From: Methanoculleus sp. UBA374
Lineage (GTDB): Archaea > Halobacteriota > Methanomicrobia > Methanomicrobiales > Methanoculleaceae
DNA: 64,000 bases
Assembly: GCA_002508705.1 (NCBI GenBank)
Contig: DAYL01000019.1
Coordinates: 53,028-117,027, forward strand
Direction: 5' to 3'
Shown piece by piece: positions 54,951 through 63,697 of the stretch. Numbering within the stretch: the stretch's first letter is position 1; each line of letters opens with the position of its first letter. A program made the position numbers and the translations under genes. Under the pieces are notes generated by a model. That model was not told the origin of the DNA and searched no databases. It was given only the letters and a program-made list of their open reading frames with translations.

Positions 54951-55667
54951 TCACGCAAACCGCCGGATGCCGGCAAGCGGGGGGAGGACCACCGCCTCGC
55001 CGTCGACCTCCACCACCGGCTGCAGGCCGCCCGCATCAACGCGGCGGAGAATGGGCGAGAGGAAGTCCCGGCCCTTTGCGTGATTTATCACGACGCCGGG
55101 TGAGAGCGGGTTTGCGGCCGGCATCACAACGAGGTCTTTTCCGTGCACGACGCCCTGTCCGTAGAGGAAGCAGGAGAACCGCGCCATATCGATCTCGATC
55201 ACCGGGTGGTCGTGGCCGATGACGAGCGTCCCGTGGTCCTCGACCTCCCGGTCGCCGTGAACCACCGTATACCCGCCGCGGTCGTAACGGTCGACCGTCC
55301 CCCCGGCGACCGCCGGGAGCATGGCGTCATGCGTTCCTCTGACGAGGACGACCTCGCATTCCGTCCGGAGGGCGGCAAGGATCGTCGAGAGCGTCTCCTT
55401 CACTCCCCGGCTCACCCGGTCGAAGGCATGGAAGATGTCTCCGTCGAGGACGAAGACCGTCGGTCCGAACCGATCGAGGACGGCCTCGAACCGGTCGAGC
55501 AGCGTCTCCTCCTCATGGAGCGGGAAGTGGAGCCCCTGCCGGTAGAGGGTCTCGGCAAGACCGATATGGACGTCGGAGACGACGCAGAGGCCGAGGTCCC
55601 GGACGTAGAGGGCGCCCTTATAGAAGCCAAACCGGCGGAGGAGGTCGGTTTCGCCGACTGCGGTCAT
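54951..55667 (-). CDS. Metallophosphoesterase paired with Lhr helicase (COG1407)
   Basis: A 238-residue calcineurin-like phosphoesterase. The metal motifs are VVSDVHIGLAETL, VLDGDIFHAFD, VLVRGTHDAML, and GTLVIGHDHPVIEID. The archaeal COG1407 family is predicted to be an ICC-like or DNA-repair phosphoesterase, and it is a regular neighbour of Lhr-type helicases. Its ATG overlaps the helicase stop by ATGA, so the pair is made together. Substrate unknown, likely nucleic-acid ends. Confidence 0.92.
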   Translation of the reverse strand: MTAVGETDLLRRFGFYKGALYVRDLGLCVVSDVHIGLAETLYRQGLHFPLHEEETLLDRFEAVLDRFGPTVFVLDGDIFHAFDRVSRGVKETLSTILAALRTECEVVLVRGTHDAMLPAVAGGTVDRYDRGGYTVVHGDREVEDHGTLVIGHDHPVIEIDMARFSCFLYGQGVVHGKDLVVMPAANPLSPGVVINHAKGRDFLSPILRRVDAGGLQPVVEVDGEAVVLPPLAGIRRFA

Positions 55668-58291
55668 GCCGTCGCCCCGTCTTCGATGCTGCTCATCACC
55701 CGGCGCTGGAACTCACGGAGCATCGCGAGCCGGTCCTGTGCGTAGACCGCGTCGGAGACGCCGAGGGTCGCAATCCCGAACGCAAGCGGGCTTGGTGACG
55801 CGGATCGGGTCAGGACGACCTCGATCTCGCCGGCACCGATGGCGTCGACGATCTCCCGGATGTTCTCCGCTTCGAACCGGTCCTCGATAACCTCTCGGTA
55901 GGTCTCCCGCATCACGGCAAAGTCCGGAAGACGTTTTGCAAACGCAATCAGCATATCGGCGCTCACCTGCTGGCGCCGGGCGCTCCGCTTCCTGCCCATG
56001 TAGTTACGGAGGATCATGAACGACCGCGCCGCGTTGATCCGGAAGACCCGTTTCTCGAGCTGGGTATTCCCGATGGCCTCCGTTAAGATCTCCCGGCATG
56101 CATCGGCCCGGATGCCCCTAAGGATGCGCACGGGGTCGGCTTTCTTCTCCAGAGGGACCGAAATTAAAAACCCGGTATCGCTGATCCCGACCGAGACGTT
56201 CGTCGTCACGTCCCGTGCAATCATGCAGGCGACGATCCGGGAGAACCCGTCGTTGAACCGCAGCCCGTAGTTGGTCATGAAGAAGTAGAACCGGCGGCGG
56301 TTCTCCCTGTCGGCCTGCTCTTCGACGACTATCCGGCCCGGTGTCGGGACGGCTAGATCGCCCAGATAGCGCACCTGCTGCTCGAAGATCGAGCAGATGC
56401 TCCGGGCGCTGTTCTCATCGATCGGGTACCGGGTGAGGAGCGCATCGACGAGTTCCTCCGTCGCAAACGTCTGCATCGCGCGAAGCATCCTCTCTTTGAA
56501 CCGGAGGACATGGAGCCCGAGGTCGAACGAGAGCGGGAGTTTCTCCGAGAACCAGCTCGGGATCGTCGGGCGGTCGCCTGTCGGGTCGACATAGAGTTTC
56601 CCGCCCCGGCGGTAGGCGAACTTGTAGCGTCGTCCCCCGAGGACGAAGACGTCGCCCTTGTTCATCCGCTCGAGATACTTTTCATCCAGGTTTCCGGCAA
56701 AGACCCCGCTCCGGGTGAGGACGTCGCAGGAGAACTCGTCCGGGATGGTCCCGGAGTTTAAGAAATAAATCATTCGGGCGTTTCTCCCCCGCTTCTGAAC
56801 CGTTCCGGTCTCCGGGTCGTGCCGGATCTTCGCGTAGATGTGCCGCTCTTCGAGCCCTGCGTACTCCCCGGCAAGGTAGCGGACGACGCTCATGAGGTCC
56901 TCCTCTTCGAGATTCCGGTAGCAGTGGGACCGGCGGAAGACCGCGAGCATCTCGCCGATCCGCTGTCTCCCGATAAGCGCCATCCCGAGGACGTGCTGAG
57001 AGAGGACGTCGAGGCAATTCTCCGGTATGTGGACCCGGTCCACAAACCCTTTCTGCCCCTCCCGGAGGATCACCGCGCACTCCACGAGTTCGTCGCGGTC
57101 GAGGACGATGATCCGGCCTTTCACCACCTCGCCGAGACGGTGTCCGGCACGCCCCACCCGCTGGAGGAGCGCCGCGACGGACTTCGGCGACCCCACCTGG
57201 AGGACGAGGTCGACATAGGGCATATCAACCCCGAGTTCGAGCGACGTCGAGGTCGTCACCACCTTCACCTTCCCGGCTTTGAGTTTTTCTTCGATGGCGA
57301 GCCTTCCCTCCGCCCCCATCGAGCCGTGGTGGCACCCGGTGTTCTCCTCCCGGTAATACTCCGGGTAGCGGACCCGGAGGTTGTGGAGGATCCGCTCGGC
57401 TCCGTTTCGGGTATTCGTGAAAATGAGCGTGTTGTTGTGCTCCTGGACCAGACGGTGGACGGCCGCATACAGGTGCCGCGAGAGGTCTTCGGGAGTGGTC
57501 TCGATCAGGTCGGGGACCGGACAGATGAGGGAGAGGTCGAACTCCCGTGAAAACCGGGTATCGACGACCGAGACGTTACGTCCGGCGCCGACGAGGAATT
57601 GCCCGACCTCCGCGAGGGGCTCGATCGTCGCCGAACACCCGATCCGCGCGAACCTGCCGCCGGTCTCTTTCACCAGTTCCTCCAGGCGCTCAAGGCTCAC
57701 CGAGAGGTGAACGCCGCGCTTAGAACCCGCAAGGGAGTGAATCTCGTCGACGACGACCCACCGCACCGTCCGGAGGCTTCGACGGAATTTCGGGGAGTTT
57801 AAGAGGATGCCCAGGGTCTCGGGGGTGATGTTGAGGATATGCGGGGGTCTTTGTGCTATCTTCGCCCTCCCGGCCCGCGAGACGTCGCCGTGGCGGACGG
57901 CGTGCCGGATGGGCGTGTGCTCGACCCCGCGCTCGCGGGCGATCTCCTGGATGCCCTCAAGCGGCAGACTGAGGTTTTTATGAATGTCGTTTGCGAGCGA
58001 CTTGAGCGGCGAGATATAGAGACAGTAGACGCTGTCCTCGAGGCCTTCGGTCCGTGCCTGGACGAAGAGGTTGTCGATGATTGCAAGGAACGCCGCGAGG
58101 GTCTTTCCCGACCCGGTCGGCGAGCAGATGAGGACGTTCTCGTTGTCATGGATGAGCGGGACCGCCATCCTCTGCGGGGGCGTGAACCGTCCGCCGAGTT
58201 TTCGTATGCACCATTCCCGCAAATTCTCGTCGAGGAGACCGAGGATCTCCTCATCCGAATGCCCGTTTCGCCCCGCCGGCCGTATCTCCAT
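55664..58291 (-). CDS. ATP-dependent Lhr-type DEAD/H helicase
   Basis: An 875-residue superfamily 2 helicase. Walker A is SPTGSGKTLAAF, motif II VVDEIHSLAGSKRGVHL, and motif III GCSATIEPL; the second RecA domain has TLIFTNTRNGAERIL, VTTSTSLELGVDMP and LLQRVGRAGHRLGE. A long C-terminal part (about 480-875) is the Lhr/DUF1998-like winged-helix core. Archaeal Lhr proteins unwind DNA:RNA and DNA forks in repair. GGTGAA with 8-nt spacing precedes the start. Cotranscribed with the phosphoesterase. Confidence 0.94.
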   Translation of the reverse strand: MEIRPAGRNGHSDEEILGLLDENLREWCIRKLGGRFTPPQRMAVPLIHDNENVLICSPTGSGKTLAAFLAIIDNLFVQARTEGLEDSVYCLYISPLKSLANDIHKNLSLPLEGIQEIARERGVEHTPIRHAVRHGDVSRAGRAKIAQRPPHILNITPETLGILLNSPKFRRSLRTVRWVVVDEIHSLAGSKRGVHLSVSLERLEELVKETGGRFARIGCSATIEPLAEVGQFLVGAGRNVSVVDTRFSREFDLSLICPVPDLIETTPEDLSRHLYAAVHRLVQEHNNTLIFTNTRNGAERILHNLRVRYPEYYREENTGCHHGSMGAEGRLAIEEKLKAGKVKVVTTSTSLELGVDMPYVDLVLQVGSPKSVAALLQRVGRAGHRLGEVVKGRIIVLDRDELVECAVILREGQKGFVDRVHIPENCLDVLSQHVLGMALIGRQRIGEMLAVFRRSHCYRNLEEEDLMSVVRYLAGEYAGLEERHIYAKIRHDPETGTVQKRGRNARMIYFLNSGTIPDEFSCDVLTRSGVFAGNLDEKYLERMNKGDVFVLGGRRYKFAYRRGGKLYVDPTGDRPTIPSWFSEKLPLSFDLGLHVLRFKERMLRAMQTFATEELVDALLTRYPIDENSARSICSIFEQQVRYLGDLAVPTPGRIVVEEQADRENRRRFYFFMTNYGLRFNDGFSRIVACMIARDVTTNVSVGISDTGFLISVPLEKKADPVRILRGIRADACREILTEAIGNTQLEKRVFRINAARSFMILRNYMGRKRSARRQQVSADMLIAFAKRLPDFAVMRETYREVIEDRFEAENIREIVDAIGAGEIEVVLTRSASPSPLAFGIATLGVSDAVYAQDRLAMLREFQRRVMSSIEDGATA

Positions 58292-58337
58292 CTCTCTTCA
58301 CCTGTTGCTGTCCCTGATCTTACGCTCGTGCGCCGCC

Positions 58338-58353
58338 CCGCATCGCGATGCGG
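58338..58353. promoter_or_regulatory. 16-bp palindrome upstream of the helicase gene; long gene-free region
   Basis: CCGCATCGCGATGCGG is a perfect 16-bp palindrome about 47 bp upstream of the Lhr start, a possible operator. The rest of 58292-58820 (about 530 bp) has no gene I can support: one minus-strand frame at 58472-58681 (RWNFSNSLDLRLSLTPCGTK) has odd composition and could be a transposase relic. AT-rich sequence at 58755-58795 should hold the hxlB promoter. Confidence 0.4.
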
Positions 58354-58820
58354 AGAGCGGCAGATACGTGTTATCCCTGTTCCGTCCCCGCTGCAGGAGA
58401 ATTAACCGACATCGGCGCTCTGGGATGATGAAATGGGGAAATAATGCCGTAAATTAAAATTCAAACAGCATTTATCCCGATTCTGCGATCAAAGCGCCGC
58501 GCTGGAATTTGAATATATTTTGCAGTCGACCAAGAATAGCTTTTGTGCCGCAGGGAGTAAGTGAGAGACGGAGGTCGAGACTATTGCTGAAGTTCCACCG
58601 TTTGTTCCCACATTTACGCGCGATGTTGCAGGTGCGTGATACCGGAGGGACGTTCAATCGTGAAAAGCCGTCACCATCCATAGGTATACGTATTTCTGGA
58701 GACTTTTCGTCAATTTACGGCTCTCCCTTCTCCCGGTGCGGTCCCGGGAATTGTTCCGCATCCCGGCGCATTTGAGATATTCTAATGTAGGATCTCGTGA
58801 AATGTAAGAGAGGAATTACG

Positions 58821-59420
58821 ATGACTGATCACCCGGTTAAGAACATGATGCGGTTGATGGCGACCAAGATCCGGACCATTGCGGACGTGATGTCCGACGA
58901 CCAGATCGATGCATTTTCGGACGAGATCCTGAACGCAAACCGTATCTATACCATGGGCGCCGGGCGCTCCGGGCTGGTTGCAAAATCGTTTGCCATGCGC
59001 CTGATGCACCTCGGCTTCACGGCATTCGTCGTCGGGGAAACCGTGACTCCGGCCATGAAGCCCGGCGACATCATCGTCGTCTTCTCCGGGTCCGGCGCGA
59101 CCAAGACGGTTGCGGATATCGCCGAGACTGCAAAGGAGATCGGCGGGCGGGTCTGCCTTATCACCTCAAAGAAGGAGTCGCGGATCGGCCGGATCGCCGA
59201 CTGCATCGTCATCATCGAGAGCCAGCGGGACAATGTGGCCGACGAGTCGGCAGAGTTCGAGATCCGGCAGATGATGGGCGAGCACAAGTCTTTTGCACCG
59301 CTCGGCACTATCTTCGAGACAACCGCCATGGTCTTTGGGGACGCAATCGTATCCCGGCTGATGGAGATCACCCAGTGCAGGCCTGAAGACCTTCAGTGCC
59401 GGCACGCAAACATTGAGTGA
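58821..59420 (+). CDS. hxlB: 6-phospho-3-hexuloisomerase
   Basis: Interconverts 3-hexulose 6-phosphate and fructose 6-phosphate; in archaea the reverse ribulose monophosphate route supplies ribose. The 199-residue SIS-domain protein has TMGAGRSGLVAKSFAMRLMHLG, the phosphosugar-binding VGETVTPAMKPGDIIVVFSGSGATKT and SAEFEIRQMMGEHKSFAPLGTIFE. The start ATG 58821 follows GAGGAATT. The partner 3-hexulose-6-phosphate synthase gene is not in the window; in some archaea it is fused to formaldehyde-activating enzyme. Confidence 0.93.
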   Translation: MTDHPVKNMMRLMATKIRTIADVMSDDQIDAFSDEILNANRIYTMGAGRSGLVAKSFAMRLMHLGFTAFVVGETVTPAMKPGDIIVVFSGSGATKTVADIAETAKEIGGRVCLITSKKESRIGRIADCIVIIESQRDNVADESAEFEIRQMMGEHKSFAPLGTIFETTAMVFGDAIVSRLMEITQCRPEDLQCRHANIE

Positions 59421-59428
59421 GCGGTAGC

Positions 59429-60535
59429 ATGAATGCACACAGGTGTGCCGACCGGGTCCGGTCGGTAGAGATGTCGGGTATCCGGAAACTCTTCGATGCC
59501 GGGGGGCAGGATGCGATCAATCTCGGCATCGGGCAGCCGGACTTCGATACCCCCGACCATATCAAGACGGCCGCAATCGCCGCCATCCGGGAGGGAAAGA
59601 CCGGTTACACTCCGAACTCCGGGATCTTGGAACTCCGCGAGGCGATCTGCGAAAAATTCGAGCGGGAGAACGGGCTCGCCTACCGGCCGGATCAGGTCCT
59701 CGTCACGGCGGGAGGAAGCGAGGCGCTCCATCTCGCCATGGAGGCGCTTGTAAATCCGGGTGACCGTGTCCTTGTCCCCGACCCGGGTTTCGTCTCCTAC
59801 GCCGCGCTTGCAACGTTTGCCGGAGGGCGGCCCGAGGGGATGGGGCTCGATGCGAACCTTCATATCGACGTCGAGCAGGCGAAGGAGCAGATGGACGGAG
59901 CGCGGCTCCTCGTCCTGAACACCCCGGGAAATCCGACCGGCGCCGTCGAGAGCGAGGAGTCGGTCCGCGCGCTCGTTGAGTACGCAAACGACCGGGGCGT
60001 CACCGTCGTCTCCGACGAGGTCTACGAGCACTTCGTCTACGAGAAAAAACACGTCAGCGCGGGCCGTTTCGGCGAGGACGTCATCACCGTCAACGCCGCG
60101 AGCAAGACCTACGCCATGACCGGATGGCGGGTCGGCTACCTTGCGGCACCTCTGGACTATGTCCCGGAGTGTCTCAAGGTGCACCAGTACGCCCAGGCAT
60201 GCGCGACGTCGGTCTCGCAGTATGCCGCGCTTGCGGCATACACCGGCGACCAGGGGCCGGTCGTGCGGATGCGGGATGAGTACCGCGCACGGCGCGACCT
60301 CCTTTACGCGGGGCTTTCCGGCCTTGGGTTTACCTTCCCCCGGCCGGAGGGTGCGTTTTACATGTTCGTTCCGATGGGACGAAGCCTTATCGGGAAGGCC
60401 ATCGAAGCAGGTATCATCATCGTGCCGGGTTCGGCGTTCGGTTCGCGGGCACCTGACCACGCACGTTTCAGTTACGCGACGTCCCGGGAGAATCTCTCCC
60501 GGGCGATAGAGCGGCTAAAGACACTGATGGAGTAG
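59429..60535 (+). CDS. Class I/II pyridoxal-phosphate aminotransferase
   Basis: A 368-residue enzyme of the aspartate/alanine aminotransferase fold. PLP contacts are seen in QVLVTAGGSEALHLAM and LNTPGNPTGAVES; the Schiff-base Lys is in VNAASKTYAMTGWRVGYL. The substrate-binding Arg is near RFSYATSRENLSRAI. Best matches in type are aspartate or aromatic aminotransferases of methanogens; specificity cannot be read. I use the ATG at 59429 (the GTG at 59417 is also open). It lies 8 nt after hxlB and 7 nt before the peptidase. Confidence 0.9.
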   Translation: MNAHRCADRVRSVEMSGIRKLFDAGGQDAINLGIGQPDFDTPDHIKTAAIAAIREGKTGYTPNSGILELREAICEKFERENGLAYRPDQVLVTAGGSEALHLAMEALVNPGDRVLVPDPGFVSYAALATFAGGRPEGMGLDANLHIDVEQAKEQMDGARLLVLNTPGNPTGAVESEESVRALVEYANDRGVTVVSDEVYEHFVYEKKHVSAGRFGEDVITVNAASKTYAMTGWRVGYLAAPLDYVPECLKVHQYAQACATSVSQYAALAAYTGDQGPVVRMRDEYRARRDLLYAGLSGLGFTFPRPEGAFYMFVPMGRSLIGKAIEAGIIIVPGSAFGSRAPDHARFSYATSRENLSRAIERLKTLME

Positions 60536-60542
60536 AAGAAAT

Positions 60543-61580
60543 ATGGTAAAAGAGTTACTCAGGAAGTTATCGGACGCCTACGGCGTCTCGAGCAGAGAAG
60601 GGAACATCAGGGAGATCATCAGAGCGGAACTTGCAGGGTCGGTCGATGAGTTCCGCGAGGATGCGATGGGCAACCTGGTCGCCGTAAAGCGCGGCGACGA
60701 TTTCTCCATCATGCTCGCCGCTCATATGGACGAGATCGGCCTGATGGTTCAGTACATCGACGAGAAGGGGTTCATCCGGGTCGTCCCCCTCGGGGGCTGG
60801 TTCGGGCCGGTGCTCTACTGCCAGCGGGTGGTCCTGCACGGGGTGAAGGGGCCGGTCCCCGGGGTCATCGGCGCAAAGCCGCCCCATGTGATGAAGGAAG
60901 ACGAGCGTAAGAAGGAGATCAAGATCGAGAATATGTTCATCGACGTGGGTGCGACGAGCGAAGAGGAGGTGAAGAACCTCGGGATCGAGATCGGCACCCC
61001 GATCACCATCGACCGCGAGTTTACCGAACTTGCCGGCAACCGCGTCACCGGAAAAGCGTTCGACAACCGGGTCGGCGTCGTGATGCTCATCCGGGCCCTG
61101 CAGCAGACGAAGTCGCCCCACACGGTCTACGGCGTCTTTACGGTCCAGGAGGAACTGGGGCTGAAGGGTGCGAAGGTGAGCGCCTACTCCCTGAACCCCG
61201 ATTGTGCGATCGCGACCGACGTCACCATTCCCGGCGACCACCCGGGAATCGAGAAGAAGGACGCGAGCGTCGAGATGGGCAAAGGCCCGGTCCTGGTCCT
61301 CGTCAGCGCAAGCGGCCGGGGGCTCATGGCCGACCCGAGGATGACCGCGTGGCTCCGGGAGACCGCGGAGAAGAACGGCATCCCTTACCAGCTTGAGGTC
61401 GGGACCGGCGGCAACACCGATGCGACGATCATCCACCTCGAACGGGGCGGCATTCCGAGCATCCCGTTCTCGATCCCGGCCCGCTACATCCACTCTCCGG
61501 TCGAGGTCGTCGATACCGGCGATATCGAGGCCGGAATCCGGCTCCTCGTCGAGGCGCTGAAGAGCAAACCCGCGCTTTGA
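60543..61580 (+). CDS. M42-family metallo-aminopeptidase
   Basis: A 345-residue di-zinc (or cobalt) aminopeptidase that forms a tetrahedral dodecamer. The metal and catalytic residues are in LAAHMDEIGLMV, GKAFDNRVGVVMLI, TVQEELGLKGAK, AIATDVTIPGDHPG and the late PFSIPARYIHSPVEVV. It is annotated by some as endoglucanase, but the M42 motifs show a peptidase. Cotranscribed with the aminotransferase; a hairpin terminator follows. Its role is probably peptide turnover after the proteasome. Confidence 0.93.
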   Translation: MVKELLRKLSDAYGVSSREGNIREIIRAELAGSVDEFREDAMGNLVAVKRGDDFSIMLAAHMDEIGLMVQYIDEKGFIRVVPLGGWFGPVLYCQRVVLHGVKGPVPGVIGAKPPHVMKEDERKKEIKIENMFIDVGATSEEEVKNLGIEIGTPITIDREFTELAGNRVTGKAFDNRVGVVMLIRALQQTKSPHTVYGVFTVQEELGLKGAKVSAYSLNPDCAIATDVTIPGDHPGIEKKDASVEMGKGPVLVLVSASGRGLMADPRMTAWLRETAEKNGIPYQLEVGTGGNTDATIIHLERGGIPSIPFSIPARYIHSPVEVVDTGDIEAGIRLLVEALKSKPAL

Positions 61581-61585
61581 CGCGG

Positions 61586-61616
61586 CCGCCCACCCTTTTT
61601 TAGGGCCGGGTGGCGG
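61586..61616 (+). terminator. Hairpin terminator after the M42 peptidase
   Basis: CCGCCCACCC (61586-61595) pairs with GGGTGGCGG (61608-61616) with one bulged base. A T-rich loop (TTTTTTAGGGCC) gives the stem little extra tail, so the activity is inferred from position only. Confidence 0.5.
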
Positions 61617-61718
61617 TACGGGCGCCTGCCTTTTGTGTTCGGGCGAGCACGTATCGGAGAGACCCTGCGGAAAAATTGGAGTGCCCAAGAGATAGGTTCC
61701 GTCCCGGGTGCATTCCGG

Positions 61719-61871
61719 TCAATGATGTGGTGTTTTTTTGTTCACAGCCGCAACCGCCTTGGTCTGTGAACCACCTGCATCACCTTGATGGGCCCAGGTG
61801 ATCCCACTCTCAGGCACACCCACCATAGTTCCCATAGAATATAGTTTTTCCTTAACCACAAGCATGACCAT
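61719..61871 (-). CDS. Unusual 50-residue ORF overlapping two perfect hairpins
   Basis: Downstream of the ferredoxin, ATG 61871 to TGA 61719 encodes MVMLVVKEKLYSMGTMVG... TPHH, which I do not recognise. Third codon positions are AT-rich, unlike the neighbours. Inside it are two perfect inverted repeats: GTTCACAG/CTGTGAAC (61740-61747, 61764-61771) and ATCACCT/AGGTGAT (61779-61785, 61796-61802). It may therefore be a small structured RNA rather than a protein, or a peptide gene acquired from elsewhere. No Shine-Dalgarno is seen. Confidence 0.35.
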   Translation of the reverse strand: MVMLVVKEKLYSMGTMVGVPESGITWAHQGDAGGSQTKAVAAVNKKTPHH

Positions 61872-61891
61872 TATTCGGGGCCCGGATCGCC

Positions 61892-62119
61892 TCAGTCTTC
61901 GACAGAGATGACCGCTACCGGGCACGCGTCGGCTGCCTCCTGCGTGCAGTCGGCAAGATCGTCGGCGACCTTGCCTTCCGCGAGGTTGCCGTCAACACGG
62001 TACTGCTCCGCAACCTCGCTCAAGCCGTCGTCCGGGTTCTGTTCGAAGACGTCCGGGCAGAGCGTCCAGCAGGACTCGCAACTGACGCATCCCGGTCTGT
62101 CGATGGTTATCTTCACCAC
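61892..62119 (-). CDS. Single 4Fe-4S ferredoxin
   Basis: A 75-residue acidic electron carrier. The cluster ligands are CVSCESCWTLCP (C-x2-C-x2-C-x3-CP) and CTQEAADACPVAVI near the C-terminus. The first motif, with its extra C-P, resembles the ferredoxins of sulfate reducers and Thermotoga that hold one 4Fe-4S cluster. The long acidic middle (NPDDGLSEVAEQYRVDGNLAEGKVADDLAD) is the usual insert. Its redox partner is unknown. It is divergent from the Gdx gene. Confidence 0.93.
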   Translation of the reverse strand: MVKITIDRPGCVSCESCWTLCPDVFEQNPDDGLSEVAEQYRVDGNLAEGKVADDLADCTQEAADACPVAVISVED

Positions 62120-62191
62120 GGTTCATTCCTCCGTTCTATTGCCGGAGAAGGTCATCCTCTCTCTTAAACGTGACGGCCGGGGTGGGCGTCT

Positions 62192-62226
62192 CTCCCCTGC
62201 GGGGAGGGGTGACGGCAAAATATATC
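62192..62226 (+). promoter_or_regulatory. Promoter of the Gdx exporter with a small palindrome
   Basis: TATA-like AAAATATATC at 62217-62226, centred about 29 bp from the ATG at 62251, so the message is near leaderless. CTCCCC-TGC-GGGGAG (62192-62206) directly upstream is a possible operator. Confidence 0.45.
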
Positions 62227-62250
62227 TTCAGTCCGGCCTAACAGGTGAGG

Positions 62251-62580
62251 ATGCAGAATGCGGCCTGGATAACCCTGTTCTTCGCCGGACTCCTGGAGAC
62301 CGGCTGGGCGATCGGACTGAAGTATACCGAAGGGTTTACGAAGGTCGTGCCGTCGGTGGTGACCCTTGCCGTGATGGCCGGGAGCATTTACCTCCTCTCG
62401 CGGTCGCTCTCCGGCCTTCCGCTCGGGACTGCGTATGTCGTCTGGACGGGTATCGGGGCGGTCGGGACGGTCATCGCGGGGATCGTCCTCTTCGGGGAGT
62501 CCAGGAGCGTCCTCCGCCTCCTCTGCATCCTCCTGATCGTCTCGGGTATCGTGGGGCTGAGGTTATGTTCGGAGGCCTGA
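62251..62580 (+). CDS. SMR-family guanidinium exporter (Gdx/SugE type)
   Basis: A 109-residue four-helix dual-topology transporter. The first helix holds LLETGWAIGLKYTEGFTKVVPS with the essential Glu; the GTAYVVWTGIGAVGTVIAGI helix is the SMR signature. The sequence is much closer to SugE/Gdx than to EmrE (LKYTEGFTK), so guanidinium export is the best call. No guanidine riboswitch is visible. A GTG at 62245 is also possible. About 160 nt on lies a large hairpin. Confidence 0.87.
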   Translation: MQNAAWITLFFAGLLETGWAIGLKYTEGFTKVVPSVVTLAVMAGSIYLLSRSLSGLPLGTAYVVWTGIGAVGTVIAGIVLFGESRSVLRLLCILLIVSGIVGLRLCSEA

Positions 62581-62741
62581 GGGATGCCCGGGTCTCCGGC
62601 GAGGCCCTGTGTTTCGAGTGCGTGCGCCTCTTACGTGAGGAGGTTCGGGTTGAGCGTTTTGCCCTGCAAGAAGAGAGGTTTCTCTCACAGGTCGTGTGTC
62701 TCTCGCCCGGTGACCACGGAATATGAATATGATCGTCCTTC

Positions 62742-62798
62742 CCGGCCGCAGCCGGTCAGATGTCCACTGAGGGGTTCACTCATCTGACCGGTGGCCGG
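62742..62798. repeat. Large imperfect hairpin between gdx and a small gene
   Basis: The arms CCGGTCAGATG (62752-62762) and CATCTGACCGG (62781-62791) are perfect, and CCGGCC (62742-62747) with GGCCGG (62793-62798) adds six more pairs after a 4/1 internal loop. The 18-nt loop is TCCACTGAGGGGTTCACT. It lies in a 340-bp gene-free gap. It may be a terminator, a structured RNA or a repeated extragenic palindrome. Confidence 0.6.
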
Positions 62799-62920
62799 GA
62801 GGAGCGCGCAGTAGTCGCCGCCTGTTCGATGAAAGCGATAGCCCCGGTGAAACAGACGATTACTGCGGTGATCAGGGAGGCGATCACAGCGGGTGTTCAT
62901 CGATCGGAGGTGCGGCCCCT

Positions 62921-63157
62921 ATGGGCGGCAGTTCTCTCCCGCAGATCCCGTGCAAGAACCCCAACTCTTCGAGTCCCGGCTTTGCCGCCGCCTGGGCGAC
63001 AGAGTGTGAGCCGTTATACCGGTGGCTCGAGGAGGAGTCTGCCTGGTGGGCGACCGTCTCCGACGAAGAGTACGCTGCCGGAAAAACCGTTCTTTCCGGT
63101 TGTTCGATCCTCCTCTTTATCCGGGCAGAAGGAGGAACAGATCCTATGAATGCCTGA
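62921..63157 (+). CDS. Small hypothetical protein (78 residues)
   Basis: An ATG at 62921 has GGAGGTG 8 nt before it, the main reason to believe it. The protein reads PGFAAAWATECEPLYRWLEEESAWWATVSDEEYAAGKTVL and has several Cys and Trp residues, no transmembrane helix, and no family I recognise. It ends about 25 nt before the cobalamin adenosyltransferase gene in the same direction. Confidence 0.5.
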   Translation: MGGSSLPQIPCKNPNSSSPGFAAAWATECEPLYRWLEEESAWWATVSDEEYAAGKTVLSGCSILLFIRAEGGTDPMNA

Positions 63158-63181
63158 CGAAATCCGGAGGGATTTTTGTTT

Positions 63182-63697
63182 ATGGAGCGAGGATACATTC
63201 AGGTTTACACGGGCAACGGCAAAGGGAAGACGACTGCGGCGCTGGGTATGTCGCTCCGGTGCGTCTGTGCCGGCAAGAAAGTGTTCTTTGGCGAGTTCAT
63301 CAAGGACAGGGAATCCAGCGAGCTGAAAGCAGGAGCATTCCTCCCGAACTTTGAGATTGTCCAGTTCGGATGCGGGTGTTTTATCGACCGCGACCCTGAG
63401 GAGGAAGATTTCAGGGCTGCCCGCGAGGGGCTTGCGCGGTGCGACAGGGTTCTGCGGTCCGGCGAATACGGCCTGGTGGTGCTCGACGAGATCAACGTGG
63501 CGCTCTTCTACGGCCTCCTGGAGGCGGGCGATGTCATCGAGGTACTGGGGAGGAGAGATTGCCGCGTAGAGGTGGTGCTCACCGGGAGGTATGCTTCGCA
63601 GGAGGTTATCGATGCCGCAGACCTGGTCACTGAGATGAGAGAGGTCAAACACTATTACCATGAAGGGGTAGAGGCCCGCCCGGGTATCGAGCGTTGA
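63182..63697 (+). CDS. Cob(I)alamin adenosyltransferase (CobA/BtuR type)
   Basis: Adds the 5'-deoxyadenosyl group to reduced corrinoids, needed for the cobamide coenzymes of methanogenesis. The 171-residue protein has the P-loop IQVYTGNGKGKTTAALGMSLRC, KVFFGEFIK, and the Walker B VVLDEINVALFYGLL. The ending TEMREVKHYYHEGVEARPGIE matches CobA. The ATG at 63182 is used; the TTG 6 nt upstream is the only alternative. Alone after the small hypothetical gene. Confidence 0.93.
   Translation: MERGYIQVYTGNGKGKTTAALGMSLRCVCAGKKVFFGEFIKDRESSELKAGAFLPNFEIVQFGCGCFIDRDPEEEDFRAAREGLARCDRVLRSGEYGLVVLDEINVALFYGLLEAGDVIEVLGRRDCRVEVVLTGRYASQEVIDAADLVTEMREVKHYYHEGVEARPGIER

Noticed and set aside
61800..61860. 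TPP-like CCTGAGAG stretch on the minus strand after the ferredoxin
   Set aside because: The second conserved half (GATAATGCCAGCG-like) is missing, and no thiamine gene follows.
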